Origin: Solobacterium sp.
Lineage (GTDB): Bacteria > Bacillota_I > Bacilli_A > Erysipelotrichales > Erysipelotrichaceae
Direction: 5' to 3'
Length of the DNA stretch: 64,000 bases
NCBI GenBank assembly: GCA_017941735.1
Contig: JAGAVW010000057.1
Location: 62,001-126,000, forward strand
In this document: one piece after another, positions 36,966 to 45,631 of the stretch
How the letters are laid out: the number at the start of each line of letters is the position of its first letter
Position numbering within the stretch: position 1 is the stretch's first letter
Program-made: the position numbers and the translations under genes
The notes under the pieces: model-generated
What the model saw: the letters and a program-made list of their open reading frames with translations, nothing else
Database searches by the model: none
What the model was told of the DNA's origin: nothing

Positions 36966-38237
36966 CTACTCTTGATAATCCATTATATAAGAGCCAACAA
37001 TGACTTGATCTCCACTTCGCGCACCTGCTTCAAACAACTTATGATCAACACCCATCTTTTTTAATGTCATTGCAAATTGATAGGTATCTTCTGCACTATC
37101 GAAGTTAACTTGATCAGCTAATCGGTCAATCTTCTCGCTTTCCACCTTCCAACGATGATTTCCTAGATTCAGTATCTCAAAGTCAGGGCGTTTGCCTTCA
37201 TAATGATACACAACAATTTCTTCTTTTGTCTTATCTTCTTCAACCTCTTCACGCGCATTTTGAATCGCATCATAGGTTGCATATAAAACAGCATCTAAGC
37301 CTTTATGTTGCATGGTACTTGTTTCATATACTTTTAAATCTGGATAAGCCTCTTTAAAGCGTTCTAAATTTTCTTTTGCGCTTTCTTCATCCATTTTATT
37401 CGCAACAACAATCTGTGTCTTTTTCTCAAGTTCTAAATCATATTTTTTTAATTCTGCGTTAATGATTTCATAAGCTTCAATAGGGTCCATTTCAAAGCCA
37501 CTCATATCAATCACATGGATTAATACACGTGTACGTTTAATATGACGCAAGAATTCGTGGCCAAGCCCTTTTCCTTCTCCAGCCCCTTCAATTAAGCCAG
37601 GCATATCCGCTAAGACAAAGCTTTGGTCTTCATTAAGTTGGACAACCCCAATATTTGGCTCAATCGTTGTAAATGGATACGCTGCAATTTGTGGGCGTGC
37701 ATTTGTGACAACGGATAAAAAGGTAGATTTTCCAACCGAAGGAAAACCAATAAGGCCAGCATCGGCTAAAAGACGTAATTCGAGTTGTAATTCAAGACTT
37801 TGGCCAATTTCACCAGGTTGCGCATATTCAGGAGCACTATTACGGCTCGTCGCAAAATGTTGATTGCCAAGTCCTCCTTTTCCACCTTTCGCAATTAAAG
37901 CAACTTGGTGAGGTTTTGTTAAATCAGCCAATAAATCTCCATTTTTCGCATTACGAATCATAGTGCCTAAGGGAACTTTCACAATGACATCTTCGCCATC
38001 TTTCCCATGCATTTTTTTGGTCATGCCATTGGCACCATCTTCTGCTTTAATCGATTTTGTAAAGCGAAGTTTGGTTAAGGTTGTTTCGTTGGTGTCCACT
38101 TCAAAATAGACGTTTCCACCACGTCCCCCATCACCACCAAAAGGACCGCCATTAGGATAATACTTTTCATGACGAAAAGCGACCGCACCTTTGCCGCCAT
38201 CTCCTGCCTTCACTTTTACTTTTACAAAATCAATCAT
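36966..38237 (-). CDS. obgE: GTPase Obg
   Basis: A 423-residue ribosome-associated GTPase. The glycine-rich Obg fold (1-158), the G domain (GFPSVGKSTF, then DMPGLIEGA and NKMD) and a C-terminal OCT domain are all present. It acts in large-subunit assembly and stress control. It has its usual place next to rpmA but is separated from it by a terminator. Confidence 0.98.
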   Translation of the reverse strand: MIDFVKVKVKAGDGGKGAVAFRHEKYYPNGGPFGGDGGRGGNVYFEVDTNETTLTKLRFTKSIKAEDGANGMTKKMHGKDGEDVIVKVPLGTMIRNAKNGDLLADLTKPHQVALIAKGGKGGLGNQHFATSRNSAPEYAQPGEIGQSLELQLELRLLADAGLIGFPSVGKSTFLSVVTNARPQIAAYPFTTIEPNIGVVQLNEDQSFVLADMPGLIEGAGEGKGLGHEFLRHIKRTRVLIHVIDMSGFEMDPIEAYEIINAELKKYDLELEKKTQIVVANKMDEESAKENLERFKEAYPDLKVYETSTMQHKGLDAVLYATYDAIQNAREEVEEDKTKEEIVVYHYEGKRPDFEILNLGNHRWKVESEKIDRLADQVNFDSAEDTYQFAMTLKKMGVDHKLFEAGARSGDQVIVGSYIMDYQE

Positions 38238-38247
38238 CTCTTACCTC

Positions 38248-38274
38248 AAAAAAGCTCCCGTAGAATACAGGAGC
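38248..38274 (-). terminator. Terminator between rpmA and obgE
   Basis: GCTCCTGTA pairs with TACGGGAGC (one G-U), loop TTC, followed by TTTTTT. It ends the L21-Prp-L27 unit. Confidence 0.85.
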
Positions 38275-38281
38275 CGTTTAC

Positions 38282-38566
38282 TTATGCTTGTGGATAAACA
38301 GAAACTTGTTTTTTGTTTTTGCCTAAGCGTTCGTATTTGACAATACCATCCACGGTTGTGAACAATGTATCATCCCCACCACGCATTACATTTTTGCCTG
38401 GGTAAATACGTGTTCCTCTTTGACGGTACAAAATGGAACCTGCCGAAGCAAATTCGCCATCTGCTTTTTTCGCACCAAGTCTACGACCTGCGGAATCTCT
38501 TCCGTTCTTTGTGGAAGATACCCCTTTCTTACTTGCGAAGAATTGAATATTTAATGTGTATTTCAT
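38282..38566 (-). CDS. rpmA: 50S ribosomal protein L27 with Prp-cleaved leader
   Basis: A 94-residue protein. The N-terminus carries the Bacillota-type extension (LNIQFFA before SKKG), which the protease Prp removes to expose the active L27 N-terminus. The prp gene sits just upstream. The body is typical L27 ([18 protein letters not shown]). Confidence 0.97.
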   Translation of the reverse strand: MKYTLNIQFFASKKGVSSTKNGRDSAGRRLGAKKADGEFASAGSILYRQRGTRIYPGKNVMRGGDDTLFTTVDGIVKYERLGKNKKQVSVYPQA

Positions 38567-38570
38567 GTTA

Positions 38571-38882
38571 TTACACCTCCAATGTCTTAATTTGAATAAA
38601 TGTGTTGTTACTTTCTTCTATCGTTTTTAGCTGCATTTCAGCCGTATATAGAATATGTTGTAACTTTTGACTTGCTTGTTCAACTTGAAGTAAGAATCGA
38701 TTCTTCTTAATTTCGATTAAACAAGGTAATTTTGCTTCCTCAATCGCATTACATAATCCAAACATAATACTGCTTACAGCTGCACATATAAGATCTTGTC
38801 CATAGGGTGCACTATTTGCATGACCTTTTACTTCTAGGCACTTTATTTGTTTGTTAGATTTCGTAATGACAACTTGAATCAT
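38571..38882 (-). CDS. prp: Ribosomal-processing cysteine protease Prp
   Basis: A 103-residue protease that cleaves the L27 leader. The catalytic His is in [13 protein letters not shown] and the Cys in LICAAVSS. I start at the ATG at 38882, three bases past the rplU stop and behind GAGG, and not at the ATG 21 bases earlier. Its position between rplU and rpmA is conserved. Confidence 0.93.
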   Translation of the reverse strand: MIQVVITKSNKQIKCLEVKGHANSAPYGQDLICAAVSSIMFGLCNAIEEAKLPCLIEIKKNRFLLQVEQASQKLQHILYTAEMQLKTIEESNNTFIQIKTLEV

Positions 38883-38883
38883 T

Positions 38884-39195
38884 CTAAGCCTCGATCGATT
38901 CAACCGTTAATTTTGTATATGGTTGACGATGCCCTTGACGGCGGCGTGTAGAACCTTTTTTAGCTTTGTACTTGAAGATACGAATCTTCTTTTCTTTGCC
39001 TTGTTTTTCTACTTTACAAGTGACTTTTGCTCCATCGACATAAGGTGTGCCAACGGTTGTGCTTTTGTCAGAGACGAGGCAAACTTTATCAAATGTGTAA
39101 CTGTCGCCTTCTTGTACATCTAGTTTTTCAACAAAGATGACATCTCCTTTTTCAACTTTTAATTGTTTTCCGCCTGTTTCGATAACTGCATACAT
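38884..39195 (-). CDS. rplU: 50S ribosomal protein L21
   Basis: A 103-residue protein, the usual length. It starts [11 protein letters not shown], with the ATG at 39195 eight bases after GGAGG; an upstream in-frame start adds five codons but overlaps that site. The basic [13 protein letters not shown] stretch near the C-terminus is conserved. Confidence 0.97.
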   Translation of the reverse strand: MYAVIETGGKQLKVEKGDVIFVEKLDVQEGDSYTFDKVCLVSDKSTTVGTPYVDGAKVTCKVEKQGKEKKIRIFKYKAKKGSTRRRQGHRQPYTKLTVESIEA

Positions 39196-39309
39196 ATCAT
39201 ACACCTCCAAACTTTATCTTAAGACGCGCCATGAAGGAGACAAAAATGTACTTAAACCCTTCTTATGAGCGGTTACAGACCTCGGTTTCGAGGGCTGATA
39301 ACGTGTAAT
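39196..39309 (-). promoter_or_regulatory. Probable L21 leader RNA
   Basis: The 5' untranslated region of rplU is about 105 bases and GC-richer than other gaps. A stem CCTCGAAACCGAGG is visible at its 5' half. The position fits the autoregulatory L21 leaders known in Bacillota; assignment to that RNA family needs a covariance search. Confidence 0.55.
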
Positions 39310-39338
39310 ATCATAACAATAAACAAACAATCAGTCAA
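39310..39338 (-). promoter_or_regulatory. Promoter of the rplU-prp-rpmA operon
   Basis: TTGACT (39338-39333) and TATGAT (39315-39310) are separated by 17 bases. Confidence 0.8.
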
Positions 39339-39341
39339 TCC

Positions 39342-39369
39342 TAAAAAGAACTAGTTTTATCACTAGTTT
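39342..39369 (-). terminator. Terminator after degV
   Basis: AACTAGT pairs with ACTAGTT around a six-base loop, followed by CTTTTT. Confidence 0.8.
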
Positions 39370-39375
39370 TTCTTG

Positions 39376-40212
39376 TTATTTGAAATCTTCAAAACAGATG
39401 ATGAGCCCACCACGTTCGGCATAATAACTACACAATCCCCCACAAGCATTAATTTGAATATCGCTTAATGGGAATTCCTTCAATAGTAGCTCTTTTAGTT
39501 GTGTTGCAGTCTCTAAATTCAAGCAATTCGAAATCCGCATTTTACCGCCCACATAACCTAGTTTTTTAATCTCGTTATACATCGCACTCATCGCACGTTT
39601 TGGACCTTTGGCAATGGCCGCTTGTTGGATGGTACCTTTTTCAGAACCCTTTCCTAAGAAGCGGATACCTAATAAACCCGCAATCTTTGCAATCGTAGGA
39701 TTTAAACGCCCATTTTTCGCTAAATTCTGTAGTGATTCTAACAAAAAGATGATATGCGTATGATTCATATAGCTATAAACCGTTTGAAGCGTCTCTTCAA
39801 AGCTGAGCCCTTCCTCCATACATTGCACAATCTTTTCGGCAATTAAAGTCATGGATCCACCTGTAGCAATGGAGTCAATGATCTCAATTTTTGCATCTGG
39901 ATGCGCTTCTAAAAATTGATTCTTCGCAAGAATCGCTGAATTATAGCTACCTGATAATTGAGAACTAATGGTAATCGCAAAAATGGTATCTGCACCTTCA
40001 AACGCATCTAACCATTCTTGGGTATTCGGACAAGAAGTACTACTTGTATCCGATTTTTCCATACTCTCTACAAGTTCTTCAATATTGAGCCCTTTTTCAT
40101 CAACAAATTCCCTTTTGTCGACGAGAATCTTTAAGGGTACGGTTTTGTAATCTTGTGCAGATTCCATCTCCAAAACATTGCAAGAGGAATCACAAACTAT
40201 ACGATAATTCAT
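39376..40212 (-). CDS. DegV family fatty-acid-binding protein
   Basis: A 278-residue DegV-fold protein. Family hallmarks are DSSCN at the N-terminus, TSSTSCPN near residue 57 and ISSQLSGSYNSA near residue 80. Members bind fatty acids and can present them to the FakA kinase, as FakB does. No fakA is nearby. It has its own promoter. Confidence 0.92.
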   Translation of the reverse strand: MNYRIVCDSSCNVLEMESAQDYKTVPLKILVDKREFVDEKGLNIEELVESMEKSDTSSTSCPNTQEWLDAFEGADTIFAITISSQLSGSYNSAILAKNQFLEAHPDAKIEIIDSIATGGSMTLIAEKIVQCMEEGLSFEETLQTVYSYMNHTHIIFLLESLQNLAKNGRLNPTIAKIAGLLGIRFLGKGSEKGTIQQAAIAKGPKRAMSAMYNEIKKLGYVGGKMRISNCLNLETATQLKELLLKEFPLSDIQINACGGLCSYYAERGGLIICFEDFK

Positions 40213-40238
40213 CTGTTTACCTACATTCTTACTATAAA

Positions 40239-40267
40239 ATTTTAAGAAGTTTTACTTTCCTTGTCAA
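40239..40267 (-). promoter_or_regulatory. Promoter of degV
   Basis: A consensus TTGACA (40267-40262) and TAAAAT (40244-40239) are separated by 17 bases. Confidence 0.8.
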
Positions 40268-40296
40268 TGAAGAGCACATTGTAGTTAATCCATACT

Positions 40297-40539
40297 TTAA
40301 AAGAATGTATGTTTTTTCATTTCTCCTTCTTCAAACGAAGTTAATTCATATCCTAAATCATTTAAAACTTTTTTGACATCTGCTTCTAAAAGAGTTTCTT
40401 CACTTTGCACAAGCGCTTCTTTGCGTTTGCGATTGGCTTTTACTTTCTTAACTTTAAAGTGATTACGAATTGCATCATTGATATGCACTTCACACATGGA
40501 GCAATACATGCCATCTATACCAATATGATATTCTTTCAT
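40297..40539 (-). CDS. Heavy-metal-associated (HMA) domain protein
   Basis: An 80-residue protein with the metal-binding loop GMYCSMC at residues 10-16 in a ferredoxin-like HMA fold. It carries an unusually lysine/arginine-rich middle (KKVKANRKRK). Family members bind copper or other soft metals. Placed right after feoB but beyond its terminator, it may be made at a lower level than the Feo proteins. AGGAG precedes the ATG. Confidence 0.82.
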   Translation of the reverse strand: MKEYHIGIDGMYCSMCEVHINDAIRNHFKVKKVKANRKRKEALVQSEETLLEADVKKVLNDLGYELTSFEEGEMKKHTFF

Positions 40540-40548
40540 TCTCTTCTC

Positions 40549-40575
40549 CTAAAAAGAGCGTCATAGACGCTCTTA
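40549..40575 (-). terminator. Terminator after feoB
   Basis: AAGAGCGTC pairs with GACGCTCTT around a three-base loop, followed by TTT. It overlaps the feoB stop codon. The short T tract suggests partial read-through into the HMA gene. Confidence 0.75.
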
Positions 40576-42990
40576 TTTCACTAAACTTGTTTCTAATCTT
40601 GTTGCTTCTTTATATGGTCTAAATAATAGCCATAATAGACAAGCAAGTGCGGCAATTGCGACAATCGTCCATACCCCAAATCCGCCGCCTGTAAATAGCA
40701 AGCCTAAGCGATATACAATTAGCGCAATGACATAAGCAAATAAGCATTGATAACCAATCGCAAACCAAGTCCACTTCGCACTATTCATTTCTCTACGAAT
40801 TGCTCCAATTGCTGCAAAACATGGCGCACATAATAGATTGAATAGTAAGAAGGAATAACCAGCTAGTTTTGTAAGGCCTTCAAAGTCTAAGACACCAAAG
40901 ACACCTACTACTTCTTCTTTTGCAACTAGACCCATAACGGTTGCGATGGTTGCTTTAATGTTATCAAAGCCAAGTGGTGCAAAAATCCATTTTACAGAGT
41001 TGCCAATTGCTCCAAGAACAGAACTTTCAAGTTCCATATCTGGATTCCAACCGAATGCACCATCAGTCCAACCAAAGGTAGAACCTAACCAAATGACAAT
41101 CGAAGAAGCAAGAATGATGGTTCCAGCTTTCTTAATAAAGGACCATCCACGCTCCCAAGTCGAACGTAATACGGCACCTAGTGTTGGCCAGTGGTATGCA
41201 GGTAATTCCATAACGAATGGTGCTGGATCGCCCGCAAACATCTTTGTTTTCTTTAGAATGATACCGGAAATAACAATTGCTGCTAAACCGACAAAGTACG
41301 CACTTACTGCAACAAGTGCAGAACCTCCAAATAGAGCTGTTGCAATCATGGAGATAATTGGTAACTTCGCTCCACAAGGGATGAAGGTTGTTGTCATAAT
41401 CGTCATACGACGATCTCTTTCATTTTCAATCGTACGGCTTGCCATAACACCTGGTACACCACATCCCGTACCAATCATTACTGGAATAAAGCTCTTTCCA
41501 GATAAACCGAATTTACGGAATAAACGGTCCATGACAAAGGCAATACGTGCCATATAACCACAGGATTCTAAGAAGGCAAGGAATAAGAACAATACAAGCA
41601 TTTGTGGCACAAATCCAAGTACAGCACCTACACCGCCAATAATGCCATCAAGAATTAAACCCTTTAAGAAGTCATTACAGCCAATACTATCTAAGAAGTT
41701 TTCAACGATAACTGGAATACCAGGTACCCATGTGCCAAACTCTTCGACTGCTGGAAGTGGCGCATCTTCTGCTAATGCGGTATCGACCACATCTGCTATA
41801 GAATATTTACCACCTTCTTTTTCAGAAAGTTCATCTCCATAGAAACCATATGCTTCATCAAAAGCACCTGAATCGCCATCTTCAATCGCACCTAAGATTT
41901 CATCTGCTCCTGGAATACCACTCGCAACGGCGCCTGCCACCTTTTCTTTTACTTCAGGTGTGAAGACATGTTCTTGGTAATAAGCATCCATTGCTTCGGT
42001 ATATTGTTCGCGTCCATTCCCAAATAGGAAGAAACCATCCCCAAAGAGTCCATCATTCGTCCAGTCAGTAGCCCAAGCTCCAACCGTTGTTACCGAAATA
42101 TAATAGACAAGATACATAATGCATAGGAAGATTGGAATTGCTAACCAACGGTTCGTTACGATCCGGTCGATACGGTCCGATATACTTAGCTTTTCGGAAC
42201 CACGTACTTGTGGTTGCGTATTATCACGTAAGTGATTCGCAATGAATTCATAACGTTCGTTGGTAATGATAGCTTCCGCATCATCATCCAATTCTTTTTC
42301 TACGCCTTGAATTAAAGAATCAAATGTATTCGAGGATAGATTTAGTTTTTCTAAAACTTTATCATCGCGCTCAAATAACTTAATTGCATACCATCTTTTT
42401 AAATGATCTGCCACATTTCCAAGTTTTCCTTCGATTTGGGATAATACATCTTCAATCTTACTAGAGAAGGTAACTGGCTTTGGTAATTGTTTTTGGTTTG
42501 CCGCTTCAATTGCTGCTTCAGCCACTTCTTGTACATTGGTTCCTTTTAAAGCAGAAATCTCCATCACTTTACAGCCTAGCTCTTTGCTTAGGGCATCAAT
42601 ATCGATTTGTTTTCCACTTTTTTCAATTAAGTCATACATATTGACAGCCACAACCATAGGAATTCCAAGTTCTAATAATTGCGTTGTCAAATATAAGTTA
42701 CGTTCAATATTAGTACCATCCACAATATTTAAAATGGCATCGGGTTCTTCGTCGATTAAAAAGTTACGGGAAACCACTTCCTCTAATGTATAAGGAGAAA
42801 GGGAATAAATACCTGGTAAATCTTCAATCTCTACATCTGGATGGCCTTTTAACTTACCTTCTTTTTTCTCAACGGTTACGCCTGGCCAGTTCCCAACATA
42901 TTGGTTGGAACCAGTTAGCGCATTAAAAAGCGTGGTCTTACCACTATTTGGGTTACCTGCTAACGCAATAACTAATTTCTTATCTGTCAT
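40573..42990 (-). CDS. feoB: Ferrous iron transporter FeoB with enlarged outer loop
   Basis: An 805-residue iron(II) transporter. The N-terminal G domain has GNPNSGKTT, the switch region NWPGVTVEKKEG, DLPG and NMYD. The membrane part has Gate motifs and ends in a basic tail. Between the first two membrane segments (about residues 315-440) lies an acidic insertion of over 100 residues not found in the shorter, roughly 660-700 residue FeoB proteins. Two feoA genes precede it. Confidence 0.97.
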   Translation of the reverse strand: MTDKKLVIALAGNPNSGKTTLFNALTGSNQYVGNWPGVTVEKKEGKLKGHPDVEIEDLPGIYSLSPYTLEEVVSRNFLIDEEPDAILNIVDGTNIERNLYLTTQLLELGIPMVVAVNMYDLIEKSGKQIDIDALSKELGCKVMEISALKGTNVQEVAEAAIEAANQKQLPKPVTFSSKIEDVLSQIEGKLGNVADHLKRWYAIKLFERDDKVLEKLNLSSNTFDSLIQGVEKELDDDAEAIITNERYEFIANHLRDNTQPQVRGSEKLSISDRIDRIVTNRWLAIPIFLCIMYLVYYISVTTVGAWATDWTNDGLFGDGFFLFGNGREQYTEAMDAYYQEHVFTPEVKEKVAGAVASGIPGADEILGAIEDGDSGAFDEAYGFYGDELSEKEGGKYSIADVVDTALAEDAPLPAVEEFGTWVPGIPVIVENFLDSIGCNDFLKGLILDGIIGGVGAVLGFVPQMLVLFLFLAFLESCGYMARIAFVMDRLFRKFGLSGKSFIPVMIGTGCGVPGVMASRTIENERDRRMTIMTTTFIPCGAKLPIISMIATALFGGSALVAVSAYFVGLAAIVISGIILKKTKMFAGDPAPFVMELPAYHWPTLGAVLRSTWERGWSFIKKAGTIILASSIVIWLGSTFGWTDGAFGWNPDMELESSVLGAIGNSVKWIFAPLGFDNIKATIATVMGLVAKEEVVGVFGVLDFEGLTKLAGYSFLLFNLLCAPCFAAIGAIRREMNSAKWTWFAIGYQCLFAYVIALIVYRLGLLFTGGGFGVWTIVAIAALACLLWLLFRPYKEATRLETSLVK

Positions 42991-43003
42991 GATTGCCCCC
43001 TAT

Positions 43004-43228
43004 CTAAACGGCTTCCACTTCGACCATCTCGGCATCCGCTTTACGTACAGATAATTCGTATCCACGAACTGTAATTTCAATCGGATCTCCGAGTGGAGCG
43101 ACTTTGCGTACATAGATTTCAGTACCTTTTGTGATTCCCATGTCCATAATGCGTCGTTTAACAGCTCCTTCCCCATGGAGCTTCTTAACGATAACGGAAT
43201 CACCAATTTTCACTTCTTTTAGTGTCAT
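43004..43228 (-). CDS. feoA: FeoA-domain protein (second)
   Basis: A 74-residue SH3-like FeoA protein (VKKLHGEGAVKRRIMDMGITKGTEI is the core region in part). FeoA is thought to assist FeoB on the cytoplasmic side. It lies 13 bases before feoB. Confidence 0.92.
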   Translation of the reverse strand: MTLKEVKIGDSVIVKKLHGEGAVKRRIMDMGITKGTEIYVRKVAPLGDPIEITVRGYELSVRKADAEMVEVEAV

Positions 43229-43244
43229 AAGCTTACCCCTGTTT

Positions 43245-43463
43245 CTAAATCATGATTTTAGATGCCATATCTTTATTGATTGCTAGACGAGAATCTTTCA
43301 CATTCACAATCAGATTCCCTCCATTATCCGTAATTACGGTAATGGTACCGCCCACAACAAAACCCAAGTCTTCCAAATGCTTCTTCACTTCCGCATTTCC
43401 GCCAACTTTAACGATGGTTTCCTCTTTTCCGATTTGAGCCAAATACAACGGCATCATATTCAT
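43245..43463 (-). CDS. feoA: FeoA-domain protein (first)
   Basis: A 72-residue FeoA protein, distinct from the second copy (HLEDLGFVVGGTITV). The frame opens with GTG-ATG-AAT-ATG-ATG. I use the ATG at 43463, four bases after AGGAG plus CGTG, but one of the next two ATG codons is possible. It is the first gene of the feo operon. Confidence 0.88.
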   Translation of the reverse strand: MNMMPLYLAQIGKEETIVKVGGNAEVKKHLEDLGFVVGGTITVITDNGGNLIVNVKDSRLAINKDMASKIMI

Positions 43464-43474
43464 CACGCTCCTAA

Positions 43475-43525
43475 GTTAGTATTAACTAACAAATGAAGTT
43501 TAGTATAACTAACTCATAATGTCAA
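43475..43525 (-). promoter_or_regulatory. feo promoter with two dyad operators
   Basis: TTGACA (43525-43520) and TAAACT (43502-43497) are separated by 17 bases. Two 16-base dyads share GTTAGTTA and TACTAA. One (43513-43498) covers the -10; the other (43490-43475) is a perfect GTTAGT-TAAT-ACTAAC repeat downstream. They look like sites for a DtxR/MntR/IdeR-type metal repressor, which would block transcription when iron is plentiful. The regulator itself is not in the window. Confidence 0.75.
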
Positions 43526-43533
43526 TGAAACAA

Positions 43534-44169
43534 TTAAAGGAAAATTGGAGACAGGATGTTCGTTTCTTGATTCGGATGTTTTGAAAATTCAAGTAGAATT
43601 GTTCTAGCTTTATTGGTTTTGGCATCAAAAACATTCTGGAAAGACTTGAGATAGAGGTTATTTTTTGTTGCGTGTTGTAAAGAGATATTCAAAAACGCAG
43701 GTCGATAAACCATATAGAAACGCCCTTCTTCTTTTAATAAACGTGCAACATGAAAAAAGAGTTCATCAAGGGGTAAATATTCTTGATGACGTGCGGCTTT
43801 GATATATGGATTTTCACTTTTCATTTCACCTTGAAAATATGGAGGATTACAAATAATCACATCAAATGGTTCACTATCAAAGTCTTGGATACGACTGACA
43901 TAGACTTCTCCTTCAATTTGATTGCGCGCTAAATTATGTTTGGCGAGAGCGATGACATCTTCAAATAAATCAATGCCGATGATCTCTTTTGGTTTATGCA
44001 TCGCAGCATATAACATTAATACCCCTTGATTACAACCTACATCTAATACACGATCTTGATTCGACAATTTGAAAAAATGTCCCAATAAATCACTATCGCT
44101 ATTCATATGGTACATTTCTTCTTTTTGTTCAATGACGAAGGGAGTTCCTTTTAGATAATTATGCAGCAT
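43534..44169 (-). CDS. TrmN6-like SAM-dependent methyltransferase
   Basis: A 211-residue class I methyltransferase. SAM motif I (VLDVGCNQGVL) and the catalytic NPPYF motif (IICNPPYFQGE), typical of N6-adenine methyltransferases, are present. The family modifies A37 of tRNA-Val, which is the best guess. It overlaps the sensor kinase gene by 11 bases and ends the dnaE operon. Confidence 0.88.
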   Translation of the reverse strand: MLHNYLKGTPFVIEQKEEMYHMNSDSDLLGHFFKLSNQDRVLDVGCNQGVLMLYAAMHKPKEIIGIDLFEDVIALAKHNLARNQIEGEVYVSRIQDFDSEPFDVIICNPPYFQGEMKSENPYIKAARHQEYLPLDELFFHVARLLKEEGRFYMVYRPAFLNISLQHATKNNLYLKSFQNVFDAKTNKARTILLEFSKHPNQETNILSPIFL

Positions 44170-45631
44170 CTTCTTCTATATCTTCTGGTACTTGAAGTTC
44201 AAACCAGAAGGTACTCCCTTCTCCAAGTTTACTTTCAACCCCATATTTTGCATGGTGCGTATCAAGAATTGCTTTGACGATGGATAAACCTAAACCCGTA
44301 CTTGAAATAGTACGTGAAAAAGAACGTGATGATTTTTGGTAGCGATCCCAAATGAATGGTAAATCTTCTTTGGCAATCCCTTCTCCTTCATCAATGACTT
44401 CTACACGTATCGTTTCATCTCCATCTTTATGAAAGGCACGAATCGTAATGGATTTATTCTCAGGCGTATGTTTAATCGCATTCGATAAATAGTTATAAAT
44501 GACTTGACTGATCTTAATTTCATCCGCATAAGCAGTTAATGGATCTTCAATCTCTAAGTTGACATGTAAATGACCTTCTTGGATTAAAACATCATTCATC
44601 ATTACGACTTCACGAATCTTATTTCCTAAATCAAAATTAGAATACTTTAATTGGTAATTCCCTGATTGCATTTTGGATAATTCACTCATATCCGAAACCA
44701 AATGGTCCAGATAATCTGTTTCCCCAATAATGACATTTAAGTGCTCATCCCGCTTCTTTGGATTCTCACCAGAAATATCTTTAATCATTTCCGCATATGC
44801 TTTGATACTTGTTAATGGAGTTTTAATATCATGGGAAACATTTGCGATTAAGTCTTTCCGTAACTCATCAATCTTAGAAAGCTGTGTCGTTGCCCCATTT
44901 AACGTATTTGCAAGTTCTTTGGTTTCCGTAAACGAGCCACCATCAAAATGAACAGAATAATCCGCAAGTGCTAATTTATCAGCTGCTTTACGCATCTTAA
45001 CAATGGGCTTCGTTAAAGAGCCAGAAATCATCATCGAAATGATTGAAGCTAAGGCAACAATGATAATGGTATAAAGAATATATTGTTGTGAGAAGAAGTT
45101 CACAATCGAATCGACTGGTTCTAGTGGTGAATTCACAAATAGATAAAAGTTGCCTAAATTGCCTTTAATGGTTCTACCATAAACAACCATTTCTTGTTGG
45201 GTTCTGCCATTCACAATATTAAAGGAGATTTCTTGATTTGCTTCACGTAAATAGTTCTTTAACGCAACCCCATCGCGTAAAGAAATCGGTGCATTTTCAA
45301 TTAAGGCAACTGGAACATGGAACGCACAACCTGCACCTAAACTATCCGCCTCATAGATGAGTTTTCCTTGGTCATTATAAATATTGACACATACATTATT
45401 ATCCACGGTTAATTGGGTTGCCATGGAGACCGTTTTTTCATTGGTTTTATCTTCGATGATATAGGTTTGAATCGCATCAGAAACACTTTGTACCGTACGA
45501 ATTTGGTTATCACGATAATATGGACGGATCAAAGAGAACTGTAAAACACCCAATAGCAAAACGATTGCGATTGAGAAAATAAAATAATAAATCCAAATGC
45601 GGAAGCGAATCCCATGCCGATCAAGCTTCAA
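44159..45631 (-). CDS. Sensor histidine kinase
   Basis: A 490-residue membrane kinase. Two transmembrane segments (about 12-32 and 185-207) enclose an extracytoplasmic sensor domain with two cysteines, followed by a HAMP domain, the phosphoacceptor motif (NVSHDIKTPLTS, near residue 267) and the ATPase domain with N, G1 (DEGEGI) and G2 (GLGLSIVK) boxes. The signal is unknown. It overlaps the response regulator gene by 11 bases. Confidence 0.95.
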   Translation of the reverse strand: MKLDRHGIRFRIWIYYFIFSIAIVLLLGVLQFSLIRPYYRDNQIRTVQSVSDAIQTYIIEDKTNEKTVSMATQLTVDNNVCVNIYNDQGKLIYEADSLGAGCAFHVPVALIENAPISLRDGVALKNYLREANQEISFNIVNGRTQQEMVVYGRTIKGNLGNFYLFVNSPLEPVDSIVNFFSQQYILYTIIIVALASIISMMISGSLTKPIVKMRKAADKLALADYSVHFDGGSFTETKELANTLNGATTQLSKIDELRKDLIANVSHDIKTPLTSIKAYAEMIKDISGENPKKRDEHLNVIIGETDYLDHLVSDMSELSKMQSGNYQLKYSNFDLGNKIREVVMMNDVLIQEGHLHVNLEIEDPLTAYADEIKISQVIYNYLSNAIKHTPENKSITIRAFHKDGDETIRVEVIDEGEGIAKEDLPFIWDRYQKSSRSFSRTISSTGLGLSIVKAILDTHHAKYGVESKLGEGSTFWFELQVPEDIEEDAA

